Positions 16,878 through 24,500 of a stretch of 64,000 bases of DNA are shown one piece after another. The translations under genes were made by a program, and so were the position numbers. The notes beneath the pieces were generated by a model. It searched no databases, had not been told where the DNA came from, and saw only the letters and a list, made by a program, of their open reading frames with translations. Every line of letters starts with the position of its first letter. The stretch's first letter is position 1. Origin of the DNA: Arthrobacter woluwensis (lineage in GTDB: Bacteria; Actinomycetota; Actinomycetes; Actinomycetales; Micrococcaceae); assembly GCF_900105345.1 (NCBI RefSeq), contig NZ_FNSN01000003.1, positions 1,488,001 through 1,552,000 on the forward strand. Direction: 5' to 3'.

Positions 16878-16963
16878 GGCCTGGTCGTCACCCGGGGCAC
16901 CCCACCGCGTCTGGAGGGTTGCCGGCCAGCAAACCGGGGTTTAGCGCTGGCACTCGTGACCTG
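16878..16963 (-). ncRNA. SAM-IV riboswitch
   Basis: Read on the minus strand: GGTCACGAGTGCCAGCGCTA, then CCCCGGTTTGCTGGCCGG, CAACCCTCC, GCGGTGGGGTGCCCCGGG and TGACGACCAGG. The terminal GGTCAC/GTGACGACC pairing, the GTGCCAGC...GCTGGCCGGCAACC core and the GGGTGCCCCGGG pseudoknot element match the actinobacterial SAM-IV consensus known upstream of sulfur genes. The gap of about 70 nt to the aminotransferase ATG has no clear U-run, so control of translation is likelier than termination. Confidence 0.9.
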
Positions 16964-16980
16964 ATTACGAGAGTAAAACA

Positions 16981-17008
16981 GCGGCGCGTCCCCGGAGGAA
17001 CGCGCCGC
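16981..17008 (-). terminator. hisN terminator
   Basis: GCGGCGCGT pairs with ACGCGCCGC, and on the minus strand the stem is followed by TGTTTTACT. This intrinsic terminator closes the hisN transcript just before the riboswitch-led unit. Confidence 0.75.
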
Positions 17009-17033
17009 GAATATTACGTGGAATATGACCTGC

Positions 17034-17855
17034 TCAGGGGGCCTGCAGCAGATCGTCGAGGCCGGGATTGAGGCGGCGGAGGAACTCTGAATGCAGGATG
17101 CCGTTGCTGGCCACCGCGTTGCCGCCGAACGGTCCGTCCTGCCCGTCGAGCGAGGTGAACCGGCCGCCCGCCTCGGTGACGATCGGCACGAGCGCGGCCA
17201 TGTCATAGAGGTTCAGCTCCGGCTCGCAGGCGAGGTCCACGGCGCCTTCGGCCAGGAGGCAGTAGGACCAGAAGTCACCGTAGGCGCGAGTGCGCCAGAC
17301 CGTGTCGTGGAGGTCGAGGAACTCATCCCGCAGGCCGAGCTCCTTCCAGCCGCCCAGGCTGGAGTAGGAGAGGGAGGCGTCCTCGAGGCGGTGCACATCG
17401 GACACCTTCAGCCGGGTGGCCGAGGCGAGCGAACGGCCCGTGTAGGCGCCGTGGCCCTTGGACGCCCACCAGCGGCGGCCCAGGGCGGGCGCGCTCACGA
17501 CGCCGACCACCACCTGGTCGTCCTCGATGAGGGCGATCAGCGTGGCCCAGACCGGCACGCCGCGCACGAAGTTCTTGGTGCCGTCGATCGGATCGATGAC
17601 CCAGCGGCGGGAGGAGTGGCCCGTGGTGCCGAACTCCTCGCCGATGACGGAATCCCGGGGACGGGCCCGGGACAGCTGGGCGCGGATGTACTCCTCGGCG
17701 CTCCGGTCCGCGTCGCTCACCGGCGTCAGATCCGGCTTGGTCTCGACCTTCAGATCCTGGGCTTTGAAGCGCGCCATGGTCTGGGCATCCACCTGGTCCG
17801 CCATGACATGGGCAAGCCGGAGGTCATCGGTGTAGTTCTGGGAGGAGTCCATCAT
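17034..17855 (-). CDS. hisN: Inositol-monophosphatase-type histidinol phosphatase
   Basis: A 273-residue Mg-dependent phosphatase. The metal-site motifs are GEEFG (about 76), [12 protein letters not shown] (about 88-99) and the C-terminal [18 protein letters not shown]. It resembles the actinobacterial HisN group, which removes phosphate from L-histidinol phosphate in histidine synthesis. Inositol-1-phosphate or another sugar phosphate remains possible within the superfamily. Two adjacent ATG codons begin the frame (MMDSSQNY). It is separated from rsgA by about 65 nt on the same strand. Confidence 0.82.
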   Translation of the reverse strand: MMDSSQNYTDDLRLAHVMADQVDAQTMARFKAQDLKVETKPDLTPVSDADRSAEEYIRAQLSRARPRDSVIGEEFGTTGHSSRRWVIDPIDGTKNFVRGVPVWATLIALIEDDQVVVGVVSAPALGRRWWASKGHGAYTGRSLASATRLKVSDVHRLEDASLSYSSLGGWKELGLRDEFLDLHDTVWRTRAYGDFWSYCLLAEGAVDLACEPELNLYDMAALVPIVTEAGGRFTSLDGQDGPFGGNAVASNGILHSEFLRRLNPGLDDLLQAP

Positions 17856-17919
17856 GGGTTAAACCGTACCCACAAAGCGCGCGTCCCAGCTCATCCGGGG
17901 CACGGACGTGACCGCGCCG

Positions 17920-19044
17920 TCAGGGAGCGCCGAGCTCCTTGGCCTCGCGTTCCTCCTGCGTTCCGGCATCCAGCACCCGGCGGAGCGACTCCAGGCGGGA
18001 GGCGCCGGCGGGCCCGGCGTGTCCCTCGGCCACCCAGACGTCCAGGCCGCAGCCGATCGCCTGCGCGCCGTGCTTGCAGCCGCGCTCGCAGGCCTCGGTG
18101 CCGGGCGCCAGATCCGGGAACGCCTGCAGGATGCGTTCGGGATCCACGAGCGCGAGGCCGAATGACCGGACACCGGGCGTGTCCACGATCCACGTCCCGG
18201 GGCGCGCCCCCGGCATCTGAAGTGCCAGGGCGGAGCTGGAGGTGTGGCGGCCACGTCCCGTGACCGCGTTGACCTGGCCGGTGGCCCGTTCGGAACCGGT
18301 GAGGGCGTTGACCATGGTCGACTTGCCGACGCCGGAGTGCCCCAGGAGGACGCTCACGGAGCCGTCGAGCTCCTCTCGGAGCTCCTCGACGGCGGTGCCG
18401 AGCAGCGAGGCGGAGCCGCCGTCGGCGCTCCGGGCGTCGATGCCGCTCGCGCCGGCCTCCGTGGTGCGGCTGATGATGACTTTGAGGTCCAGGGCCTGAT
18501 AGTTCGCCAGCAGTTCGGCGGGGTCCTTCACATCGGCCTTGGTGATGAGCAGGATGGGCTCGATCCCGGCGTCGTAGGCCGCCACGAGGGCGCGGTCGAT
18601 GAAGCCGGTGCGGGGCTCGGGGTTCGCGGCCGCGACCACGACCACGAGCTTGTCCGCATTGGCGACGACGACGCGCTCCACCGGATCGGTGTCGTCCGCG
18701 CTGCGCCGCAAGAGGGTCTTCCGGGGTTCGATCCGGACAAGCCGTGCCAGCGTGTCCGGATCGCCCGAGACATCGCCCACCAGCGCCACGAAATCACCGA
18801 CCACCACCGGATTGCGCCGGAGCTCCTTGGCTCGGGCGGCGATGATGGTGCGCTCCTGCGGTGTGCCTTCATCCAGCACGGCGGTGTAGCGACCGCGGTC
18901 CACCGTGATGATCCGCCCGATCACCGCGTCCGAATGGCTCGGGCGGTCCTTGGTGCGGGGCCGGGAGCCACGTTTGCTCGGCCGGAGCCGGACGTCGGAT
19001 TCATCCCACGAGGACAGCGACCGCGCAGAGTTTCCACGCCCCAC
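17920..19044 (-). CDS. rsgA: Ribosome small-subunit GTPase RsgA (YjeQ)
   Basis: A circularly permuted GTPase that checks late maturation of the 30S subunit. An N-terminal OB-fold lies at about 30-120. The G4 motif (LLITKADV) comes before G1 (GHSGVGKSTMVNAL), with G3 DTPGVRSFGL after it. The C-terminal zinc knuckle is C-x3-C-x-H-x6-C (CERGCKHGAQAIGC). The start is GTG at 19044, 1 nt after the aroA stop, so it is read behind aroA. 374 residues is normal for actinobacterial RsgA. Confidence 0.95.
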   Translation of the reverse strand: MGRGNSARSLSSWDESDVRLRPSKRGSRPRTKDRPSHSDAVIGRIITVDRGRYTAVLDEGTPQERTIIAARAKELRRNPVVVGDFVALVGDVSGDPDTLARLVRIEPRKTLLRRSADDTDPVERVVVANADKLVVVVAAANPEPRTGFIDRALVAAYDAGIEPILLITKADVKDPAELLANYQALDLKVIISRTTEAGASGIDARSADGGSASLLGTAVEELREELDGSVSVLLGHSGVGKSTMVNALTGSERATGQVNAVTGRGRHTSSSALALQMPGARPGTWIVDTPGVRSFGLALVDPERILQAFPDLAPGTEACERGCKHGAQAIGCGLDVWVAEGHAGPAGASRLESLRRVLDAGTQEEREAKELGAP

Positions 19045-19045
19045 G

Positions 19046-20413
19046 TCAGGAGACCGCCTGGGTTCCGGGGGCCGTGGTCGCTCCCGTGCTGCCGGAGGCG
19101 CCGTTCAGCATGGCGCTCCAGAGCGCGGGGAAGTCAGGCATGGTCTTGGCGGTGGTGGCGATGTCCTCCACGAAGGTGTCCGGCACGGCCAGACCCCAGA
19201 TCGCGCCCGCGGTGGCCATGCGGTGGTCCGCATAGCTGTCCAGCACGGCGCCGTGCAGGGCGGCGGGCCGGATGATCAGGCCGTCGGCGGTCTCCTCGGC
19301 GTCACCGCCCATGCGGCGGATCTCCGTGACGAGGGCTTCGAGCCGGTTGGTCTCGTGCCCGCGAAGGTGCGCGATGCCGCTCAGGCGCGACGGCGAGTCG
19401 GCCAGGGCACACAGCGCGGCCACCGTGGGCGCCAGCTCACTCGTGTCCGCGAAGTCGCCGCCCAGGATGCGGGGCCCGCCCTGTACCACGAGCGTGGTGC
19501 CGTCCAGGGTGACCGTGGCGCCCATCCGGGGGAGGATGTCACGCCAGAGGTCGCCGACCTGCGTGGTGGGACTCGGCCAGTGCGGCACGCGGACCGTGCC
19601 GCCCGTGACGAGCGCCGCGGCGAGGAACGGACCCGCGTTGCTGAGGTCTTGCTCGATCCGCACGTCGAAGGCGCTGATGGGACCCGGCGAGACGAACCAG
19701 TGATCCGGCACGGAGTCGTCCACCGTGACACCGAGCGACCGGAGGACCTCGACCGTCATCCGGATGTGGTCCAGGCTGGGCACCGGCTTCCCGGCGTGCT
19801 CGATGTGGAGCCCGTCCTTGAAGCGGGCGCCCACCAGGAGGAGGGCCGAGACGAACTGGCTGCTGCCGCTCGCGTCGATGATCACGTGGCCGCCCGGGAC
19901 GGAGCCCTCGCCGCGCACGGTGAAGGGGAGCGACGCCGGGGCGCCGCCGTCGTCGGACGTCAAAGTGATGCCGAGCGCCGAGAGCGCCTGGATGATCGCG
20001 CCCATGGGGCGCTGACGGGCGTGGGGGTCTCCGTCGAAATGGGTGTCACCCCGGCGCAGGGCCGCCAGTGGGGGGACGAACCGCATGACCGTCCCGGCGA
20101 GCCCGCAGTCCACGCTCACCGGTGAGGCGGGGGCGTCCTGGGGGATCGGCGTGATGAGCAGATCGGGACCGAAGGACCCGTCCCCGGCCACCTCCTCCAC
20201 GGTGGCGCCCAGGCCGCGCAGGGCCGCGATCATCAGAGCCGAGTCGCGGGAGTGCAGAGGTGCGCGGAGCCGGGAAGGGCCGTCCGCCAGCGCGGCCAGC
20301 ACCAGGTAGCGGTTGGTGAGGGACTTGGAACCCGGCACGGAGACGGTCGCGTCGACCGGTCCGGGGGCCAGGGGAGCCGCCCAGGGCTGAGCGGCGGGGA
20401 CTTGCTGCGGCAC
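19046..20413 (-). CDS. aroA: 3-phosphoshikimate 1-carboxyvinyltransferase (EPSP synthase)
   Basis: EPSP synthase joins phosphoenolpyruvate to shikimate-3-phosphate in aromatic amino acid synthesis and is the glyphosate target. The 455-residue protein shows SKSLTNRYLVLAALADGPS (substrate lysine), CGLAGTVMRFVPPL where many enzymes have LGNAGTA, a RQRPMG site, and YADHRMATAGA near the C-terminus. The coding frame starts about 4 nt after doxX-like upstream gene and ends 1 nt before rsgA, so the three genes form one unit. Confidence 0.95.
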   Translation of the reverse strand: MPQQVPAAQPWAAPLAPGPVDATVSVPGSKSLTNRYLVLAALADGPSRLRAPLHSRDSALMIAALRGLGATVEEVAGDGSFGPDLLITPIPQDAPASPVSVDCGLAGTVMRFVPPLAALRRGDTHFDGDPHARQRPMGAIIQALSALGITLTSDDGGAPASLPFTVRGEGSVPGGHVIIDASGSSQFVSALLLVGARFKDGLHIEHAGKPVPSLDHIRMTVEVLRSLGVTVDDSVPDHWFVSPGPISAFDVRIEQDLSNAGPFLAAALVTGGTVRVPHWPSPTTQVGDLWRDILPRMGATVTLDGTTLVVQGGPRILGGDFADTSELAPTVAALCALADSPSRLSGIAHLRGHETNRLEALVTEIRRMGGDAEETADGLIIRPAALHGAVLDSYADHRMATAGAIWGLAVPDTFVEDIATTAKTMPDFPALWSAMLNGASGSTGATTAPGTQAVS

Positions 20414-20416
20414 GAA

Positions 20417-20878
20417 TCAGTCTCCCTTGGCGGCGCCGGCGCCACCCTCGGGCCGGTGCTGCACACGCCAGACGAGGCTCGGCTTGCCCGCGGTGTCCAC
20501 CACGGCGAGCAGTGCGGCGCCGTTGAGCGAGAGGTTCTTCAGCAGCTGACTGCGGCGGGCCGCGCGGCCCTCTTTGGTGGTCGCGTCGGCGGCGCGGTAC
20601 TCGAGGGCAGTGGTGCACGCGGCGGAGGCGGCGAGCACCAGGGCGGCGAGCCGCGGCAGCTTGCCGAGCGCGAAGAGCGCGCCGGCGCCGAGCTGCGCGC
20701 CACCGGCGGCGCGGTTCAGGAAAGCGTCTCCGAGTTCCACAGGCAGGGTGTCCGCCACGCGGCGCGCCAGCACGGCGGGCCGGACGGTGGGATCCTGCGC
20801 CTTCTTGATCTTGTGGATGCCGTCAGCGATGAAGCTGCTGGCGAGGAGCGGGCGGGCAAGGAATCGAACCACGGACAC
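20417..20878 (-). CDS. DoxX-family membrane protein
   Basis: A 153-residue protein with four likely helices and the DoxX N-terminal pattern (RFLARPLLASSFIADGIHKI). Related mycobacterial proteins act with superoxide dismutase and a thiol oxidoreductase in radical detoxification; here the neighbour across the divergent promoter is sigH, which responds to thiol stress. That link is inference. It heads the doxX-aroA-rsgA unit. The C-terminal tail is Gly/Ala-rich. Confidence 0.75.
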   Translation of the reverse strand: MSVVRFLARPLLASSFIADGIHKIKKAQDPTVRPAVLARRVADTLPVELGDAFLNRAAGGAQLGAGALFALGKLPRLAALVLAASAACTTALEYRAADATTKEGRAARRSQLLKNLSLNGAALLAVVDTAGKPSLVWRVQHRPEGGAGAAKGD

Positions 20879-20957
20879 GAGACCTCCTGGAGAGATGGTT
20901 CACCTGGTGGGTCGCGGGACAGGAGCGCCCGGACTATCTCTAGTCTTGCATCTTTGC

Positions 20958-20983
20958 GGAATAATTGCGCCGCGGCAGCGGTT
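20958..20983 (+). promoter_or_regulatory. SigH/SigR-type promoter upstream of sigH
   Basis: GGAAT (20958-20962) and GTT (20981-20983) are separated by 18 nt, the actinobacterial SigH/SigR consensus GGAAT-N16-19-GTT. It lies about 60 nt before the longer candidate start of sigH, so the gene is probably self-activated. Confidence 0.7.
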
Positions 20984-21121
20984 GTCCGAAGCAGTGATGA
21001 CACGAGGAGAAGCCTCGTGCGGAGGATGTTTCAGGAGTGCCCATGCCCGTGGTCTTGGATCGCCCGGCAGCACCCGTGGTCCGGGCCGGTGGCTCCCGGG
21101 TTCCGGCGCTGCCTGCGGGGC

Positions 21122-21127
21122 TAGACT
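21122..21127 (+). promoter_or_regulatory. -10-like box in front of the short sigH start (TAGACT)
   Basis: TAGACT lies 8 nt before ATG 21136 and could give a leaderless mRNA encoding only the shorter SigH. No clear -35 is seen. Confidence 0.4.
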
Positions 21128-21135
21128 GGGACGCG

Positions 21136-21855
21136 ATGAACACCACGGAATCGGAGAACCCCGGGTCCGGAGCCGCCGCGGCCCGGACGACGGACGAAGA
21201 AGCAACGGGGCGGTCCGCCTCGGACAGCAGTGCGGTGGACGTCGCGTCCGAAAGTGATGACCAGCGACGGGCCCGTTTCGAGCGGGACGCCATGCAGTAC
21301 GTGGACCAGCTGTATTCGGCGGCCATGCGCATGGCCCGGAACCCCGCCGATGCTGAGGATCTGGTGCAGGAGGCCTACACCAAGGCGTTCTCGGCCTTCC
21401 ACCAGTACAAGCCCGGAACCAATCTGAAGGCCTGGCTGTACCGCATCCTGACCAACACGTACATCAACCTCTACCGCAAGCGCCAGCGCGAGCCCCTGCA
21501 GTCTCATGGCGAGACGATCGAGGACTGGCAGCTCGCGCGGGCGGAGTCCCATACGTCGACCGGCCTCCGCTCCGCAGAGACGGAAGCCCTGGACCACCTG
21601 CCGGACTCGGACGTCAAGCGGGCCCTGCAGGCCATTCCGGAGGAGTTCCGGCTGGCGGTGTACTTCGCCGACGTCGAAGGCTTCGCCTACAAAGAGATTT
21701 CAGAAATCATGAACACCCCGATCGGGACGGTCATGTCCCGCCTGCACCGTGGACGCCGGATGCTCCGCGAGATGCTGGCGGAGTACGCGGCTGAGCGGGG
21801 GATCGGCGTGCGGCGCACCGCAGCTGACACGGCACCAGTGGAGAAAGCGAAATGA
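21136..21855 (+). CDS. sigH: ECF RNA polymerase sigma factor SigH (SigR/RpoE type)
   Basis: This sigma factor directs RNA polymerase to thiol-oxidative and heat-stress promoters. Region 2 ([20 protein letters not shown], then [14 protein letters not shown]) and region 4 ([20 protein letters not shown]) are complete, and the protein ends just at the overlapping rshA start. From ATG 21136 it has 239 residues. A longer form starting at ATG 21043, which has AGGAG at ideal spacing, would add 31 residues. The sequence allows both, each with its own promoter. The following ZAS anti-sigma gene confirms the SigH/RshA (SigR/RsrA) assignment. Confidence 0.93.
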   Translation: MNTTESENPGSGAAAARTTDEEATGRSASDSSAVDVASESDDQRRARFERDAMQYVDQLYSAAMRMARNPADAEDLVQEAYTKAFSAFHQYKPGTNLKAWLYRILTNTYINLYRKRQREPLQSHGETIEDWQLARAESHTSTGLRSAETEALDHLPDSDVKRALQAIPEEFRLAVYFADVEGFAYKEISEIMNTPIGTVMSRLHRGRRMLREMLAEYAAERGIGVRRTAADTAPVEKAK

Positions 21856-22103
21856 AAGACTGCCAAGGCCTGGGCGATTGCGAAGACGCCCGTATTGAAC
21901 GCATCTACGAATACCTCGACGGCGCGCTGCCCCGCGCCGACGTGGAGGAGATCAAGGATCACCTGGCGAACTGCCCCAACTGCCTGGAGCAGCATGACCT
22001 CGAGTGCATGATCCGCTCCATGGTGAAGCGTTCCTGCACGGAGGCCGCTCCGGATCAGCTCAAGCAGAGCATCCTGGAGAGGATCCACGCCGCACGCGCT
22101 TGA
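21852..22103 (+). CDS. rshA: Zinc-containing redox anti-sigma factor RshA/RsrA
   Basis: An 83-residue ZAS protein that holds SigH inactive until its zinc-bound thiols are oxidised. H37-x3-C41-x2-C44 (HLANCPNC) is the signature, with Cys10 as the likely further ligand; Cys4 and Cys61/69-type residues complete a Cys-rich set. Its ATG overlaps the sigH stop (ATGA), so the two are translated together in near-equal amounts. A terminator follows about 50 nt on. Confidence 0.93.
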   Translation: MKDCQGLGDCEDARIERIYEYLDGALPRADVEEIKDHLANCPNCLEQHDLECMIRSMVKRSCTEAAPDQLKQSILERIHAARA

Positions 22104-22151
22104 TCCCGTGAATCTCCGGGTGCCGCGCGCCGGCCGCGCCTGATGTCGAGG

Positions 22152-22193
22152 GAAGCCCCCGTGCCCGTCCTCTGGGATGGGCGCGGGGGCTTC
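22152..22193 (+). terminator. Terminator after sigH-rshA
   Basis: A 15-bp stem, GAAGCCCCCGTGCCC with GGGCGCGGGGGCTTC (one mismatch), ends in TTCTC on the plus strand. Confidence 0.7.
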
Positions 22194-22235
22194 TCGCTGC
22201 CCTGCGACTCGGCCGTGAGAAGGCAGTCGTCCGTT

Positions 22236-22249
22236 GTTAAATGTTTAAC
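22236..22249. promoter_or_regulatory. Palindrome GTTAAATGTTTAAC before the metalloprotease gene
   Basis: A 6-2-6 inverted repeat in an A/T-rich patch, about 125 nt upstream of the metalloprotease start. Its composition stands out in this GC-rich region, so it may be an operator. No regulator is assigned. Confidence 0.35.
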
Positions 22250-22372
22250 TTTTTCTGTAACAGTCATTGAAGGGGGCTGTGACGATCTGGTCTTGTGGAA
22301 GTGATCACAGCCCGGCCGAACCGGCCCGGGCGTCCTGTGGTCCTCGCACCTCCACCCTGAAAGGTGACCACC

Positions 22373-23539
22373 ATGAGAAACAAGATCGTGAGCGCGGCCT
22401 CCGCGGGCGCCCTGACCCTGGGTCTGGGGCTCTTCGGTGTGCTGCTTCCCGCCAGCCCGGCGCAGGCGGCCATCACCCCGACCGCGACGGACTCCGACGG
22501 CGACGGCCTGCCCGACGCCTGGGAGACCAACGGCGTCGACACGAACGGGGACGGGGTCATCGACCTCGACCTCCCCGCGCTGGGGGCCGACCCCCACCGG
22601 GCGGACCTCTTCGTCGAGCTGGACTACATGCCCGGCCTCCTGCCCTCCACCGCGGAGCTCGACAGGATCCGGCAGGGCTTCGCCGACCTTCCCGTCAACA
22701 ACCCCGACGGCACGACGGGCGTGTCGATCCACCTCGACGCGGGATCAGCACGTGGAGCGGCCTACGACCTGGGCGGCGGCAATGAGATCCCCTACAAGCA
22801 GAACCTGAGCGGAGTGGACGAGGTCCGCACGCTCCGCCAGCAGTACTCCGATGCGAACCGTGCCAATGTCTTCCACTACGCGGTGTTCGGGGACAGCTAC
22901 GGCAACAGCTCGTCCTCGGGACAGGCCTGGATCAACGGGCTGGAGCTCCTGGTGACGGTGGGACCCCGCTACTGGGGCAACGCCAGCAGCGACACCCGCG
23001 TGGGCACCTTCATCCACGAGCTCGGGCACAACCTCGGCCTGACGCACGGCGGCGCCGACAACGTCAACAACAAGCCGAACTACCTGAGCATCATGAACTA
23101 CTCGTACCAGCTCACGGGAGTCCCGCAGACCGCCGGTGGGGCCTACTTCGGGTACTCCACCCGCTCGCAGATCAGCTTGAATGAGGCGGCCCTCAACGAG
23201 GCGGCCGGTCTCGGCGCTGCGGCGGCGGGCAACCAGCTGTACTGGTGGACGAACGGCACGCGGCATCAGGCCCGGGCCGACGCTGCGATCGACTGGAACT
23301 GGAACGGCGCCATCAACGCGGGCACCGTGAGGCAGGACATCAACAAGGACAATGCGGTGGGCACCCTGAACGCACCGAACGATCTGCAGAACCTGAGCCT
23401 CGCCGTCGGCACCAAGGGCAAGGCGTACAGCGGTCGCACTGCCCGCAGCGCACCGGTCCCGCTCGTGGCCGAGTCGAATGAGCTCACCTACGAACTGGCC
23501 CGGCAGCTCCACCCGGACAAGGTCCCGGCCAAGCGCTGA
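22373..23539 (+). CDS. Secreted metzincin-type zinc metalloprotease
   Basis: A 388-residue exported protein. It has a signal peptide (GALTLGLGLFGVLLPASPAQA, cleaved after AQA). Two Asp-rich calcium-type loops follow (DSDGDGLPDAWE and DTNGDGVIDLDL), as in thrombospondin-3/EF-hand-like repeats. The metzincin zinc site HELGHNLGLTH begins at His215, and the Met-turn is IMNYSY. Probably an extracellular protease or zinc-dependent hydrolase. I place the start at ATG 22373, which AAAGGTG precedes at 7 nt; a GTG at 22364 is less likely. The gene stands alone between terminator-bounded units. Its substrate is unknown. Confidence 0.82.
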   Translation: MRNKIVSAASAGALTLGLGLFGVLLPASPAQAAITPTATDSDGDGLPDAWETNGVDTNGDGVIDLDLPALGADPHRADLFVELDYMPGLLPSTAELDRIRQGFADLPVNNPDGTTGVSIHLDAGSARGAAYDLGGGNEIPYKQNLSGVDEVRTLRQQYSDANRANVFHYAVFGDSYGNSSSSGQAWINGLELLVTVGPRYWGNASSDTRVGTFIHELGHNLGLTHGGADNVNNKPNYLSIMNYSYQLTGVPQTAGGAYFGYSTRSQISLNEAALNEAAGLGAAAAGNQLYWWTNGTRHQARADAAIDWNWNGAINAGTVRQDINKDNAVGTLNAPNDLQNLSLAVGTKGKAYSGRTARSAPVPLVAESNELTYELARQLHPDKVPAKR

Positions 23540-23689
23540 GTGGCGTGAGCGTGCCGAACGCCTGCTCACACCCTGAACGCCCGACGTCGGCCCTCACCCT
23601 GCGCCGACGGCGCGGTTTCGCTCCGGTCCCCTCCATATGGGAGACTTGAGGGCAGCTCTTTGAGAGTCGAGAACAGAAGGAGTCCAGCT

Positions 23690-23764
23690 ATGAGCAAGCG
23701 TGCACGCAAGCGTCGTGATCGTAAGCGTGGCGGTGCCAACCACGGCAAGCGCCCCAACACCTGA
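23690..23764 (+). CDS. AURKAIP1/COX24-type small ribosomal protein bS22
   Basis: A 24-residue, strongly basic protein: MSKRARKRRDRKR, then GGANHGKRPNT. Actinobacterial homologues of this size are small-subunit ribosomal proteins (bS22 in mycobacteria; AURKAIP1/COX24-like). AAGGAG at 7-8 nt fixes the ATG, and a strong terminator follows. It is a single-gene unit. It is easily missed by gene finders because of its size. Confidence 0.85.
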   Translation: MSKRARKRRDRKRGGANHGKRPNT

Positions 23765-23813
23765 GACTGACTGCCGCCCGGTGCGGCAGATCATCTCAGC
23801 GTGACGCTGAACA

Positions 23814-23850
23814 GTCGGGCCCTGGAACCATCGCGGTTCCAGGGCCCGAC
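23814..23850 (+). terminator. Terminator after the bS22-type gene
   Basis: A perfect 16-bp stem (GTCGGGCCCTGGAACC with its complement) around a 5-nt loop. It lies between convergent genes and may serve both, though it lacks a U-run. Confidence 0.7.
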
Positions 23851-23882
23851 GCGTCGGTCCGCCACGCGGATTCCGGGTGGGA

Positions 23883-24500
23883 TCAATTCCTGAAGAGCTC
23901 CTTCGCCTCCGCGCGGGCCCTGTCCAGGATCGTGCGCAGGGATTCCAGCTCACTCTCGGTCAGCTCGCCATGCGCCTTGCGGAGCCTCACCAGCATCAGG
24001 AGCTCCGACCGGAAGCCTGTGATGAGCTGTTCCGCGGCCTGACTGAGTGCGGTGGCCCGGGCCTGCGATGCGGAAGTTCCCGGCTTCACATACCCGTGAT
24101 GCGCGGCCTCGGCGCGGGCCTGGCGGGTGGTGGAGGCCAGTTCCTCGCGGAGGGAGCGCATATTGCTCCCGATGTCCTCCCGGAGGGTGTCCGCCAGGCG
24201 CCGGACGGACGCCGAGATGTCGTTCTCGACCCCGGACAGCTCCTCCCGGCGGCTCTCGAGTTCGCGCCGGCCGGCGTCGGTCAGGCTGTAGCTCGTGCGC
24301 CGTCCGTCCACCTGGGTGCTGACGAGTCCTTCCTCCTCGAGCTTCGCGAGCCGAGGATAGATGGTTCCGGCGCTGGGGGAGTAGGTCCCGTTGAAGCGGT
24401 CGCTCAGGGCCTTGATAAGGTCGTAGCCGTGCTTGGCGCCGTCCTCCAGCAGGGCCAGAAGGTAGAGGCGCAAGGCGCCGTGGGCGAAGACGGGGGGCAT
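23883..24500 (-). CDS. PadR-family transcriptional regulator
   Basis: A 205-residue PadR protein: an N-terminal winged helix (ALRLYLLALLEDGAKHGYDL, TIYPRLAKLEEEGLVSTQ) and a long helical C-terminal region (about 90-200) for dimerisation. Its ATG overlaps the stop of the DUF4097 gene (TAATG), so it is translationally coupled. It most likely represses its own operon through the CGATATATCG sites upstream. The ligand is unknown; membrane or envelope stress is suggested only by similar operons. Confidence 0.87.
   Translation of the reverse strand: MPPVFAHGALRLYLLALLEDGAKHGYDLIKALSDRFNGTYSPSAGTIYPRLAKLEEEGLVSTQVDGRRTSYSLTDAGRRELESRREELSGVENDISASVRRLADTLREDIGSNMRSLREELASTTRQARAEAAHHGYVKPGTSASQARATALSQAAEQLITGFRSELLMLVRLRKAHGELTESELESLRTILDRARAEAKELFRN

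Noticed and set aside
16878-16963. SAM-I or another riboswitch class
   Set aside because: The order of conserved blocks (GTGCCAGC, GCTGGCCGGCAACC, then GGGTGCCCCGGG) and the lack of the SAM-I 4-way junction 3' helix favour SAM-IV.
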